From contig NZ_JADBEG010000001.1 of the NCBI RefSeq assembly GCF_014873755.1, positions 560,501-624,500 of the forward strand: a DNA stretch of 64,000 bases. Reading direction: 5' to 3'. The position numbers and the translations under genes were made by a program. Positions 8,019-16,211 of this stretch are shown one piece after another; the stretch's first letter is position 1, and every line of letters begins with the position of its first letter. Source of the DNA: Amycolatopsis lexingtonensis. Lineage in GTDB: Bacteria > Actinomycetota > Actinomycetes > Mycobacteriales > Pseudonocardiaceae. The notes beneath the pieces are model-generated. The model did not search any database. It was not told where the DNA came from and saw only the letters and a list, made by a program, of their open reading frames with translations.

Positions 8019-8903
8019 TCAGGGCCGCAGGCCCACCCGGTCGACGAACGTCTTCACGGTCACCGCGCTGTCCTGGGTGCCCAGGAAGCGGTGGGTGGTG
8101 GCGTCGAAGACGAGCACCACCGGCTTCGCCTTCGGTGACGAGCCGGCCGGGACCGGCCAGGTGATCCCGACGCCCGGGCGGCCGGCGCCGTCGGTGACGT
8201 GGTCCAGCGCCGTCAGGCCGGGCACCCGCGCCGCCGCCTCGAACAGCGCCGCGTAGGACGCGGGCAGGAGGACCTGCTCGTAGGCGAGGTTGATCACGTC
8301 CTTGCCCACGGCGTTGACGTCGCCCTTGGTGCCGCTGTGGTGCTCGGTGAGGTAGGCGAGCATCGCGTCCGCGGTCGTCGGCAGGTCCGTCCGGTAGGCG
8401 GGGGAGGGACGGCAGTCTTCGAGCGTTCCTTCCTTGCTGGGGTCGTTCGTACCGTAGAGCGGCGCCTTGCCGTCGCGGCAGCCGGCGATCTTCGTGTCGC
8501 CGATCAGGCCGTCGCGGGTGCCGTCGACGGAAAACCACACCTCGCGGACGTGGTGATCGGGGTATTCCGTCTTCACGTACAGGAACTGGTCCGGCCGCGG
8601 GGTGGTGTGCGGTTCCTGCAGCGACACGGTCGCGGCCTCGGTGAGCACCCGCACCGGATCGGCGTGCGCGACGCCGACGCCGACTCCGGCGCCGGTTTCG
8701 CCGACGGGCGCGAGCGCCACCACGGCGGTGATCCCCGCGGCCAGGGCGGTGGCGGCACCGGCGGTCCAGAACCAGCGCCTGGCGCGCCGCGGCCGTCCGC
8801 CGCGGGCCGCGGCCAGCAGCCGTTCCCGGGCGGGGGCGAGGTCTTCCGCCGTCGCGAAGCCGACGGCGTCCGCGCGTTCGCGGATCAGGTCCAGGTCATC
8901 CAT
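8019..8903 (-). CDS. CU044_5270-family membrane-anchored protein, partner of the ECF sigma factor
   Basis: The 294-aa protein has a cytoplasmic N-terminus of about 43 residues (DLIRERADAVGFATAEDLAP), one transmembrane helix (about 44-66) and a large extracytoplasmic domain. This is the layout of the actinobacterial CU044_5270 family. Members nearly always follow an ECF sigma-factor gene and may work as a membrane sensor or anti-sigma-like partner; that role is inference. The start overlaps the sigma gene stop by 8 bases, indicating translational coupling. Confidence 0.82.
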   Translation of the reverse strand: MDDLDLIRERADAVGFATAEDLAPARERLLAAARGGRPRRARRWFWTAGAATALAAGITAVVALAPVGETGAGVGVGVAHADPVRVLTEAATVSLQEPHTTPRPDQFLYVKTEYPDHHVREVWFSVDGTRDGLIGDTKIAGCRDGKAPLYGTNDPSKEGTLEDCRPSPAYRTDLPTTADAMLAYLTEHHSGTKGDVNAVGKDVINLAYEQVLLPASYAALFEAAARVPGLTALDHVTDGAGRPGVGITWPVPAGSSPKAKPVVLVFDATTHRFLGTQDSAVTVKTFVDRVGLRP

Positions 8904-9483
8904 GGTCGGCGGTCTCCTTCACGAGGTCGAGGGCGCCGAGCTCGGCGCGGGCGCGGTTGCGGGCGCGGCTGAGCCGCGATTTCACGGTGCCGACGGGGAT
9001 GGCGAGCGCGTCGGCGACTTCCTGGTAGCCGAGCCCTTCGGCGGCGACGAGCAGCAGGACGTCCCGTTCGCGCGGCCGCAGCGCGGCCAGTGCCCGGTCG
9101 AGGCGCGCGCCGAGGGCACCGGCGCTGACGCGGTCAGCGACCTGGTCGTCGTGCCCGGCTTCGACCGGCGGCGGCCCGATGGCCAGCCGGAGCTTCAGTT
9201 CGCGCACCTCCGCCCGCCGCTGCCGCGAAACGAGGTTCGTGGCGATGCCGTAGAGCCACGGCCGGGCGTCCGGGCGGGCCGGGTCGAACTTCGCCCGCTT
9301 GTCGAACGCGATCAGGAAGGTGTCGGCGAGGACGTCGTCCGCGGCCACCGGGCCGAGGCGCCGGACCAGGTAGCGGTGGATGTGCCGCGCGTGGCGGTCG
9401 AAGATCACCGCGAACAGGCTCGGTTCCCGCCGCGACCGCGTGATCACGCTTGCGTCGTCGTCTTCCGTGTCTTCCCGGGTCAT
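8896..9483 (-). CDS. ECF-type RNA polymerase sigma-70 factor
   Basis: The 195-aa protein has sigma region 2 (RYLVRRLGPVAADDVLADTF, then ARPWLYGIATNLVSRQRR) and region 4 (LDRALAALRPRERDVLLLVA, then GYQEVADALAIPVGTVKSRLSRARNR), with no regions 1 or 3. It should direct polymerase to a stress or envelope regulon. The downstream CU044_5270-type membrane protein overlaps its stop and likely controls its activity. Upstream, an AGTGAC/GTCACT inverted repeat (9570-9585) lies at the end of the MarR gene. Confidence 0.92.
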   Translation of the reverse strand: MTREDTEDDDASVITRSRREPSLFAVIFDRHARHIHRYLVRRLGPVAADDVLADTFLIAFDKRAKFDPARPDARPWLYGIATNLVSRQRRAEVRELKLRLAIGPPPVEAGHDDQVADRVSAGALGARLDRALAALRPRERDVLLLVAAEGLGYQEVADALAIPVGTVKSRLSRARNRARAELGALDLVKETADHG

Positions 9484-9584
9484 TGCCCGCCTTTCGCTGC
9501 TGCCGATGTCCTCAGCTGTTCACGGAAGGGGCACCGCGGGTTCCGGGATCGGCGTGCTCCGGCGGCGAAAGTGACACAGGTCAC

Positions 9585-10049
9585 TCAGGGGCAGTCTTCG
9601 GTGGCGAGCATGCGGCGGTTCGCCTCGCCGAGGCCGTCGGCCAGCGCGCTCAGCTGGTCCGGCGTGAGGACGTCGAGCAGCAGCTCCCGCACAAGGGCGA
9701 CGTGCCCGGGCGCGGCTCGCTCCAGCCGGGCCGCGCCCTCGTCGGTCAGCACGGCGTAGACGGCGCGGACGTCGCTCTCACACGCGCGGCGCCGGACGAG
9801 CCCGGCCTGCTCCAGCTGGCCGATCTGGTAGGTCAGGCCGCTCTTGGAGTTGGACACCGCGCACGCCAGCTCGGCCATCCGCAGCTCGTGGCCCGGGGCC
9901 GCGCCGAGCCGCGCGAGGATCTCGTACTGGAGGTGGGACAGGCCGGCGTCGCGCTTGAGCTGCTGGTCCATCCGCTGGTGGAGCAGGGTGAAGCTGGTGC
10001 GGAACGCGTTCCAGGCGCGCTTTTCCTGCGCGTTCAGCGGACCACCCAT
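9585..10049 (-). CDS. MarR family transcriptional regulator
   Basis: The 154-aa protein shows the winged-helix order of MarR proteins: an N-terminal dimerisation helix (AWNAFRTSFTLLHQRMDQQL), then LSHLQYEILARLGAAPGHEL, the recognition segment SNSKSGLTYQIGQLEQAGL and the wing RRACESDVRAVYAVLTDEG. It is divergent from an AraC regulator. A near-perfect inverted repeat at 10069-10082 in the 53-base gap is a plausible operator for both genes. Confidence 0.92.
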   Translation of the reverse strand: MGGPLNAQEKRAWNAFRTSFTLLHQRMDQQLKRDAGLSHLQYEILARLGAAPGHELRMAELACAVSNSKSGLTYQIGQLEQAGLVRRRACESDVRAVYAVLTDEGAARLERAAPGHVALVRELLLDVLTPDQLSALADGLGEANRRMLATEDCP

Positions 10050-10068
10050 GAGGGCAACGGTACCCGCT

Positions 10069-10082
10069 GTTCAAATTCGAAC
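10069..10082. promoter_or_regulatory. Candidate MarR operator
   Basis: GTTCAAATTCGAAC is an inverted repeat with six of seven positions paired. It lies between the divergent MarR and AraC starts and just upstream of the -10 element of the AraC gene. Confidence 0.5.
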
Positions 10083-10090
10083 CCGGGATC

Positions 10091-10096
10091 TAGGGT
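10091..10096 (+). promoter_or_regulatory. -10 element of a probable leaderless AraC transcript
   Basis: TAGGGT ends 6 bases before the GTG start at 10103. That spacing would place the transcription start at the first codon. No ribosome site is present. Confidence 0.5.
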
Positions 10097-10102
10097 CGGG
10101 TC

Positions 10103-10966
10103 GTGACGTTCGATCCCGGAACCGCGGCCCGGGTGCGGCTCTGCAGCCGCCGGGACAACGGCTGGTCCGCGGTGCTGGTGCGGCTGCTCGACAACGCCCC
10201 GGAAGCCGAGCTCGACCTGCCGCCCGCCGACGAGCAGACGATCGTGGTGGTCGGCGCGGGCACCGCGTCGATCGAGTCACGCCACGGCGCCCGGTGGCGC
10301 CGGGCGGACTACGGCCCGGGCTCGATCGGCCTGACCGCGCCCGGCCACCCGTCCCGCCTCCGCTGGCGCGGTCCCGGGCGCACGCTGACCACGCACGTCC
10401 ACCTGCCCGCCGCGCTGGTCGACCGGACCGCGCTCGAGCTGTGGGGCCGCGACGCCGGCCGCCTCGGCCGCCCGGACACCCTCGCCGTCGAAGACCCGGT
10501 GCTGGCGTCTGTCGCAGGCGCTCTGGGTTCGGCGGCGCTCGCGGGCGCCGACGAGCTGTACGCGGAATCGGCGGCGTCGTTCCTCGCGGTCCACCTCCTG
10601 ACCCGCCACGCGGCGGCACCCCCGCCCCGCGTCCCCGGCCGCGACGAGCTGCGCACCCGCCGGGCCGTCCAGTTCATCCGCGACAACCACCACCGCCCCC
10701 TCACCCTGGCCGACATGGCGGCGGCGGCCGACCTGAGCCCGTTCCACTTCCTGCGCGTGTTCAAGACGGCGACCGGGCAGACGCCGTACCGCTACCTGAC
10801 CCGGGTCCGGGTGGAGCAGGCTTGCCGGCACCTGGAGCGCGGGGACCTGTCGGTGACGGAGATCGCGGAGGCGTGCGGGTTCGCGACGCCGTCGCGGTTC
10901 GCGTCGGCGTTCCGGGCGCAGATCGGGCAGCCGCCGTCGGCGTACCGGACCGCGGTGCGGAGTTAG
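10103..10966 (+). CDS. AraC family transcriptional regulator
   Basis: This 287-aa protein has an N-terminal cupin-like sensing domain (about 1-165) and two C-terminal helix-turn-helix motifs (about 180-285): PLTLADMAAAADLSPFHFLR with VFKTATGQTPYRYL, and LSVTEIAEACGFATPSRFAS with AFRAQIGQPPSAYR. It probably senses a small molecule. Divergence from MarR suggests a linked circuit. Its target is unknown, and the molybdenum hydroxylase genes 80 bases downstream are one candidate. Confidence 0.92.
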   Translation: MTFDPGTAARVRLCSRRDNGWSAVLVRLLDNAPEAELDLPPADEQTIVVVGAGTASIESRHGARWRRADYGPGSIGLTAPGHPSRLRWRGPGRTLTTHVHLPAALVDRTALELWGRDAGRLGRPDTLAVEDPVLASVAGALGSAALAGADELYAESAASFLAVHLLTRHAAAPPPRVPGRDELRTRRAVQFIRDNHHRPLTLADMAAAADLSPFHFLRVFKTATGQTPYRYLTRVRVEQACRHLERGDLSVTEIAEACGFATPSRFASAFRAQIGQPPSAYRTAVRS

Positions 10967-11006
10967 CGGCCGGGCGCAATAAACGGCCGTCCCGGCAGCA
11001 ATCACC

Positions 11007-11027
11007 GGAAGGCGCCTCTCGCCTTCC
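11007..11027. terminator. Short terminator hairpin after the AraC gene
   Basis: GGAAGGCG (11007-11014) pairs perfectly with 11020-11027 around a 5-base loop, 40 bases after the AraC stop and before the -10 element of the next operon. Confidence 0.45.
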
Positions 11028-11033
11028 CGGCGT

Positions 11034-11039
11034 TAGCGT
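11034..11039 (+). promoter_or_regulatory. -10 element of the molybdenum hydroxylase operon
   Basis: TAGCGT ends 6 bases before the GTG start at 11046, the same geometry as at 10091-10103, again pointing to a leaderless mRNA. Confidence 0.45.
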
Positions 11040-11045
11040 CGCCGG

Positions 11046-11516
11046 GTGTCCACTCCAGAAATCGAAGCGACCGTCAACGGCGAGGCCGTGCGGTTGCGGC
11101 TCGACCCGCGTGAGTCGCTGCTCGACGTGCTGCGGGAGCGGCTCGGGCTGACCGGTACCAAGAAGGGCTGCGACCAGGGCCACTGCGGGGCCTGCACGGT
11201 CCACCTCGACGGGCGGCGCGTCGTGTCCTGCCTGACGCCCGCCGTGCAGGTCGACGGGCAGGCCGTGACCACCATCGAGGGGGTCGCCGGGCCGGACGGC
11301 GGGTTGCACCCGTTGCAGCAGGCCTTCGTCGACCACGACGCGCTCCAGTGCGGCTACTGCACGCCCGGGCAGATCATGTCCGGGCTGGCCTGCATCGCCG
11401 AGGGGCACGCCGCCGACGACGAGCAGGTGCGGGAGTACCTGAGCGGGAACCTGTGCCGGTGCGGGGCCTACGCCGGGATCGTCGCCGCCGTGCGGCAGAC
11501 CGCCGGGGAGGGCTGA
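11046..11516 (+). CDS. Molybdenum hydroxylase small subunit, two [2Fe-2S] clusters
   Basis: This 156-aa subunit carries the plant-ferredoxin-type cluster (GCDQGHCGACTVHLDG, Cys later in VVSCLTP) and the second, helical cluster (LQCGYCTPGQIMS and GNLCRCGAYAGI). It passes electrons from the molybdenum cofactor subunit to the FAD subunit. Unlike PaoA/YagT of E. coli it has no Tat signal peptide, so the complex should be cytoplasmic. Its stop overlaps the next start (TGATG). Confidence 0.93.
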   Translation: MSTPEIEATVNGEAVRLRLDPRESLLDVLRERLGLTGTKKGCDQGHCGACTVHLDGRRVVSCLTPAVQVDGQAVTTIEGVAGPDGGLHPLQQAFVDHDALQCGYCTPGQIMSGLACIAEGHAADDEQVREYLSGNLCRCGAYAGIVAAVRQTAGEG

Positions 11517-12514
11517 TGCGGCCCTTCGCCTACGTCGCGCCGGACAGCGTCGGCTCCGCCGTCGAGGCGCTGCGCGACGCCGTGCCGGGTACCCGGATCC
11601 TGGCCGGCGGCACCACCCTCTACGACCTGATGAAGCTCGGCATCGAGACGCCGCCCGCCGTCGTCGACGTGCACCGGGTGCCCGAGCTGAACACCGTCGA
11701 AGCCCGCGCGGGCGAACTCGTCTTCGGGGCCGGGGCGCGGATGGCCGACGTCGCCGACCACCCCGCCGTGCGCAACGGGTACCCGGCGCTGTCGGAATCG
11801 CTGTGGCGCGCGGCTTCCCAGCAGCTGCGGAACATGGCCACCGTCGGCGGCAACCTGTTGCAGCGCACACGGTGCGGCTACTTCCGCGACGGCCCCGAAT
11901 TCCCCTGCAACAAGCGCGCGCCCGGCAGTGGCTGCGCCGCGCGCGAAGGGCGCGACCGCACCCACGCGCTGCTCGGCACCAGCGACGCCTGCATCGCGAC
12001 CTACCCCGGCGACTGGGCGATCGCGCTGCTCGCCTTCGACGCCGTCGTCGACGTCGCCGGCCCGCGCGGCGAACGCACGATCCCGCTGGCGGAACTGCAC
12101 GTCGAACCGGGCGACGACCCGGCTCGCGAACACGTCCTCGACGCCGATGAGCTGATCCTGCGCATCCGCGTCCCGGTGACGCCCGCCGGCCGCGGGTCGG
12201 TCTACCTCAAGATCCGCGACCGCGAGTCCTACGCGTTCGCCCTCGCCTCGGCTGCCGTCGCGCTGACCGTGGCCGACGGCGTCGTCGGCGACTGCCGGAT
12301 CGCGCTCGGCGGCGTCGCCACCCGGCCCTGGCGGGCGGCCGGGGCCGAACGCGCCCTGCGCGGCCTGCCACTGACCGCCGAGAACGCCCGGCACGCCGGG
12401 GAAGTCGCGTTCGCCGGCGCGCGTCCCGGCACCCACAACGGATTCCGGATCGAATTGGGCATCCGCACGGTCGCCGACGCCGTGCTGATGGCCGGGGAGC
12501 GGGCGATCCGATGA
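11516..12514 (+). CDS. Molybdenum hydroxylase FAD-binding (medium) subunit, PaoB/YagS-like
   Basis: The ATG at 11516 overlaps the upstream stop. The 332-aa protein has the FAD-binding stretches LAGGTTLYDLMK and MATVGGNLLQRTRC, then CNKRAPGSGCAAREG and DACIATYPGDWAI. Cysteines at those positions match the extra [4Fe-4S] cluster region typical of the PaoB/YagS branch, which separates it from ordinary xanthine dehydrogenase. The likely role is electron transfer in an aldehyde-oxidising enzyme. It overlaps the large-subunit gene by 4 bases. Confidence 0.9.
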   Translation: MRPFAYVAPDSVGSAVEALRDAVPGTRILAGGTTLYDLMKLGIETPPAVVDVHRVPELNTVEARAGELVFGAGARMADVADHPAVRNGYPALSESLWRAASQQLRNMATVGGNLLQRTRCGYFRDGPEFPCNKRAPGSGCAAREGRDRTHALLGTSDACIATYPGDWAIALLAFDAVVDVAGPRGERTIPLAELHVEPGDDPAREHVLDADELILRIRVPVTPAGRGSVYLKIRDRESYAFALASAAVALTVADGVVGDCRIALGGVATRPWRAAGAERALRGLPLTAENARHAGEVAFAGARPGTHNGFRIELGIRTVADAVLMAGERAIR

Positions 12515-14682
12515 CCGACACGCGGCGCGTCGACGCCCACGAAAAAGTCACCGGCAAGGCCGCCTACGGCACCGACCGCGTGCCGGACGGTCTCGCCCAC
12601 GCGGCCCTCGCCACCGCCCGTGTCGGCCGCGGCCGGGTGTCCGATGTGGACACTCACGCCGCCGAAGCCGTGCCCGGCGTGCTCCTCGTCGTGACCCGGT
12701 TCGACGCCGAAGAGCTGCGCGGTCCGGGGTTCATCATGGGCGGCGGGTTCTCCTTCCAGAGCCTGCAGCCGCTGCTGGACGACCGGATCGCCTACCGCGG
12801 CCAGCCGATCGCCCTGGTCGTGGCCGAAACCCCGGTCGCCGCCACCGAAGCGGCCGAGCTCGTCACCGCGGCGTACGAGCCCGAGCCGGTCGCCGTGCAC
12901 CTCGACGCCGCGGGCGCGACCACCCTGGTGCAGGAAGAGGCGATCCCGCTGCCGTTCCTCGCCGACATCAAGGTCGGTGACGCCGACGCGGCCGTCGACG
13001 CCAGCCCGGTGCGGATCGACCGCACCTACGAGCACGCGGCGCAGCACGCGGTGCCGATGGAGCTGAACGGCGCCGTCGTCGAATGGCGCGACGGCACGCT
13101 CGTCGTGCACGAAGGCACCCAGAACGCGGCCGCGGTCCGGCACGGGCTCGCTCAGCAGCTCGGCCTCGACGCGGAGCACATCGAGGTGCGTTCGCCGTAC
13201 GTCGGCGGCGGGTTCGGCCAGAAGAACTCGCTCCAGCCGCACCTCGCGCCGCTCGCGCTGGTGAGCCGCCGCCTCGGCCGTCCGGTCAAGCTCGTGCTGA
13301 CGCGCGCGCAGACGTTCCACAACGGCAGCTTCCGCCCGGCCACCCGTCACCGCGTCCGCCTCGGCGCCGACGCGGCCGGCAAGATCCTCGCCGCCGTGCA
13401 CGAGGTCGACCAGCAGACGTCGCGCCACGACCTGTTCCCGGCCATGCACACCGAAGTCACCTCGCGGCTCTACGGCTTCGAGGCGTTCCGCGGCCGGCAC
13501 CGGCTCGTGCAGACCGACGTGCAGACCCCCGGCTACATGCGGGCGCCGTTCGAAAGCTCGGCGATGTTCGCGTTCGAGTCGGCGGTCGACGAACTCGCGT
13601 ACGCCACCGGCCAGGACCCGGTCGCGCTCAGGCTGGCCAACGACACGATGACCGACTCGGTGAGCGGACGGCCGTTCTCCACCCGGTTCCTCGCCGAATG
13701 CCTCCGCCGGGGGGCCGAGCGGTTCGGCTGGGCGGGCCGCGACCCGGCGCCCGGCTCGATGCGCGCGGACGACGGTTCGCTGGTCGGCTGGGGCGTCGCC
13801 GCGGGCAACTACCCGGGCAACGTCGCCCCCGCCGTCGCCCACCTGACCGCGGGCGCGGACGGCCGGGTGACCGTGGCCGTCGACGGCCACGAAATGGGGC
13901 AGGGCATCCGGTCGGCGATCGCGCTGCTCGTCGCGAACGACCTCGGCATCGCCGTGCGCGACATCGAAGTCCGGGTCGGCGACACCCGCGTCGCGCCGCA
14001 GCACCTCACGGCGGGGTCGTGGGGCACGGCGACCGCGCTGCCCGCCGTGCACGCCGGGCTGCGGGAGCTGCGCAAGCACCTGAACGCGGCCGACACCGGT
14101 GCCGTGGACGTCGCCGCGGCCGTCGGGCGCGCCGGGCACCCGGTCGAGGTCGAGGTGGCCACGGTCGGCGCCGGGCAGGGGCCCGAAGTCGTCGAGCAGT
14201 CGAAGGCCGGGCACCTGGCCATCGCCGGCCCGGTCTACCCGGAGTTCGCCACGTTCAGCTGGGTCGCCCACTTCGTCGAGGTCCGCGTGGAGCCGACGAC
14301 GTGCCGGATCCGCGTGCCGCGCGTGGTCAGCGTCGTCGACTGCGGCCGGGTCGCCAGCCCCGTGACCGCCGCGAGCCAGGTGCGCGGCGGCGTGATCTGG
14401 GGCATCGGCGGGGCGCTGCGCGAGGAAAGCCTGGCCGACCCGGGGCGCGGCGGCTTCCTCAACGCCACGCTCGAGGAATACCCGGTGATGGTCAACGCCG
14501 ATGTCCACCGCATCGACGTGGACTTCGTGGACCGGCCCGACTTCCGGTTCAACCCGGTCGGGGTGAAGGGGCTCGGCGAGGTCTCGATGGTCGGGGTCGC
14601 GGCCGCCGTGGCCAACGCCGTCCACCACGCCACCGGACGGCGCCACCACCGGCTGCCGATCCGGCTCGAAGATGTCCTCTGA
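12511..14682 (+). CDS. Molybdenum hydroxylase large (molybdopterin-binding) subunit, PaoC/YagR-like
   Basis: The 723-aa protein shows the xanthine-dehydrogenase-type a/b hammerhead at the N-terminus (VDAHEKVTGKAAYGTD), then cofactor-binding stretches such as YVGGGFGQKN, DGHEMGQGIRSA and AGSWGTATALPA. The catalytic Glu is expected at residue 690 in VKGLGEVSMVG. With the two preceding genes it forms a complete L/M/S enzyme likely to oxidise aldehydes or N-heterocycles to the acid or hydroxylated form. No cofactor-insertion (XdhC-type) gene is present in the window. Confidence 0.92.
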   Translation: MTDTRRVDAHEKVTGKAAYGTDRVPDGLAHAALATARVGRGRVSDVDTHAAEAVPGVLLVVTRFDAEELRGPGFIMGGGFSFQSLQPLLDDRIAYRGQPIALVVAETPVAATEAAELVTAAYEPEPVAVHLDAAGATTLVQEEAIPLPFLADIKVGDADAAVDASPVRIDRTYEHAAQHAVPMELNGAVVEWRDGTLVVHEGTQNAAAVRHGLAQQLGLDAEHIEVRSPYVGGGFGQKNSLQPHLAPLALVSRRLGRPVKLVLTRAQTFHNGSFRPATRHRVRLGADAAGKILAAVHEVDQQTSRHDLFPAMHTEVTSRLYGFEAFRGRHRLVQTDVQTPGYMRAPFESSAMFAFESAVDELAYATGQDPVALRLANDTMTDSVSGRPFSTRFLAECLRRGAERFGWAGRDPAPGSMRADDGSLVGWGVAAGNYPGNVAPAVAHLTAGADGRVTVAVDGHEMGQGIRSAIALLVANDLGIAVRDIEVRVGDTRVAPQHLTAGSWGTATALPAVHAGLRELRKHLNAADTGAVDVAAAVGRAGHPVEVEVATVGAGQGPEVVEQSKAGHLAIAGPVYPEFATFSWVAHFVEVRVEPTTCRIRVPRVVSVVDCGRVASPVTAASQVRGGVIWGIGGALREESLADPGRGGFLNATLEEYPVMVNADVHRIDVDFVDRPDFRFNPVGVKGLGEVSMVGVAAAVANAVHHATGRRHHRLPIRLEDVL

Positions 14683-15661
14683 CCAGCTGCTGGACGATCG
14701 CCCGGCGGTCAGCGCACCGGACGCGCTGACCCCGGCCGCGCTCGCCGGAGCGCGCCGCGCGCAACCCCGGCGCGGGTTGCTCGGGCTGGCCTTCGTGCTG
14801 CCGGTGACGGCGCTGCTCGCGGCGGGCGCGGGTGGCCCGGCGCGGACCTTGGCGCTGCTCGGGCCGGTCGTGACGTTCGCGCTGCCGATCGTCGCGGTGA
14901 TCGCGTTCTGGTGGGAAGACTGGCCGGGCAGCCTGCTGCGCGGCGGCTGGACGGGCGTGTCCGACACCGCGCTGGTGGCGGCCGGGGGTGCGGGCCTGGC
15001 GCTGCTCGCCCGTGCGGTGACCGGGTCGGCGGCCGTGCCGCTGGCAGCCGGCATCTTCACCCTGGTCCTGCAGCTGACGCTGGTCGGCGAGGGCCGGCCG
15101 CTGCGAGGCCGGGGCCGGTGGTGGCCCGGCGTGGCGGCGCTGGCGTCGTGCTGGGTCGCCGGCCTGGTGCTCTACCTGGGCCTGGTCCGGACCGGCCTGG
15201 TGCCGGGCGAGGACTACGGCGCCTGGTTCGCGGTGCTGGGCGCGTGGCAGATGGTCTTCTACGTGGCGCTGCGCGGCTGGCCGTTCGCCCGGATCCGGCG
15301 GCGGGCGGCCCGGCTGGCGACGGCGCACGGCGTGGTCGTCGCCGCCACCTGGGGCACCTGGGCGCGGGTGCCCCCGCCGGTCGCGGGCGCGGTGATCGCG
15401 TCCGTGCTCGTGGTGGCGATGCTGTTCGAAGCCTGGCCCGGGATCCGGCTCACCCCGCTGCCGGGCCGCACCCTCGTCCTGGTGCTGGTGGCGCTGCTGG
15501 CCGCGGCGTTGTCCTGGGCGTTGCCGCGGGTGGCACGGTGGGCCGCGGTGCCGCCGGACCTCGTCGATGGCTGGGTCACGCACACGACGTTGAACGCGCT
15601 GAGCCTGGCGGTGATCCTGCACGTCGCGGTCTGGCGCCGCTGGCCGGTGTCAGCGCCGTGA
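14672..15661 (+). CDS. Polytopic membrane protein of unknown function (329 aa)
   Basis: The start overlaps the end of the large-subunit gene by 11 bases, so it is probably translated from the same message. After a polar N-terminus of about 35 residues the protein has roughly eight or nine hydrophobic helices separated by short Arg-rich loops (RRRAARLA). I do not recognise the family. Fusion to the operon suggests a link to the hydroxylase, but nothing in the sequence shows transport or catalysis. Confidence 0.8.
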   Translation: MSSDQLLDDRPAVSAPDALTPAALAGARRAQPRRGLLGLAFVLPVTALLAAGAGGPARTLALLGPVVTFALPIVAVIAFWWEDWPGSLLRGGWTGVSDTALVAAGGAGLALLARAVTGSAAVPLAAGIFTLVLQLTLVGEGRPLRGRGRWWPGVAALASCWVAGLVLYLGLVRTGLVPGEDYGAWFAVLGAWQMVFYVALRGWPFARIRRRAARLATAHGVVVAATWGTWARVPPPVAGAVIASVLVVAMLFEAWPGIRLTPLPGRTLVLVLVALLAAALSWALPRVARWAAVPPDLVDGWVTHTTLNALSLAVILHVAVWRRWPVSAP

Positions 15662-15766
15662 CGCGGCGGCCGCCAGCTGCTCGGTGATCTGCTCGAGCAG
15701 CTCGGTCGCGGCCTGGTCCAGCGCGGCCAGGTCGGCCAGGGTCGTCTCTCCGGACGTCACGGGCAC
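15650..15766 (-). CDS. 38-aa small protein coupled to the upstream gene
   Basis: The GTG at 15766 lies inside the last codons of the upstream gene (10-base overlap), typical of translational coupling. The peptide MPVTSGETTLADLAALDQAA continues as an amphipathic helix to a double Arg end. The 3' end overlaps the convergent membrane-protein gene by 12 bases. I do not recognise it. It shares the stress-type promoter at 16142-16166 with its partner. Confidence 0.55.
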   Translation of the reverse strand: MPVTSGETTLADLAALDQAATELLEQITEQLAAAASRR

Positions 15767-16101
15767 AGTTCCTCCTCCACGGCGGCGTGCCGGGCGACGA
15801 CGGCTTCGGCGAACGCGGTGTGCACGCGGACGTACTCGTCCCGGCCGACCGCGGTGTCGGCCCATTCGTGCCAGCGGATGTGCGCTTCGGCGACGCCGAT
15901 CTTCGCGGCCGCCGCGACCGTGGCGGGCGACGTGCCGGCGAGGATCGCGTGGTGCATCAGGGACGGCGAGGACCGCCGGGCGAGTTCGGCCAGCGCGGCG
16001 AGGCGGGCCAGCTCGGCGAGCGTGTCGGACGTGACCGGACGGGGGCGCGGCCGGGGGACCGGGCGGGAGTTCTCGAGTCCGTCGGTCAGGACGCTGGTCA
16101 T
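15757..16101 (-). CDS. Small soluble protein of unknown function (114 aa)
   Basis: The ATG at 16101 has AGGAG 7 bases upstream. The protein has a proline/arginine linker (RPVPRPRPRPVTS) and then an all-helical region, including a possible helix-turn-helix (LAGTSPATVAAAAKIGVAEA) followed by HIRWHEWADTAVG. It may bind DNA or act as a small adaptor. The preceding promoter is of the SigB/SigF type, so it is probably made in stress or stationary phase. Confidence 0.75.
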   Translation of the reverse strand: MTSVLTDGLENSRPVPRPRPRPVTSDTLAELARLAALAELARRSSPSLMHHAILAGTSPATVAAAAKIGVAEAHIRWHEWADTAVGRDEYVRVHTAFAEAVVARHAAVEEELCP

Positions 16102-16141
16102 CAAACGACTCCTGGTCGGAGGCAACCTGAACGGCGGACGT

Positions 16142-16166
16142 TTACCCCGCCTCGCCTGGGATAAAC
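16142..16166 (-). promoter_or_regulatory. SigB/SigF-type stress promoter
   Basis: On the - strand GTTT (16166-16163) and GGGTAA (16147-16142) are separated by 15 bases, fitting the actinobacterial alternative-sigma consensus GTTT-N14/16-GGGTA. It would start transcription about 35 bases before the ATG at 16101. Confidence 0.6.
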
Positions 16167-16211
16167 GCCCCGCCGGGTGACCTCATCCCACCGGTATGGG
16201 TGACCTCGGTC

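Noticed and set aside
9570..9585. AGTGAC/GTCACT inverted repeat as an operator of the ECF sigma gene
   Set aside because: It is short and overlaps the MarR stop codon; a weak terminator is equally likely, so it is not listed as a site.
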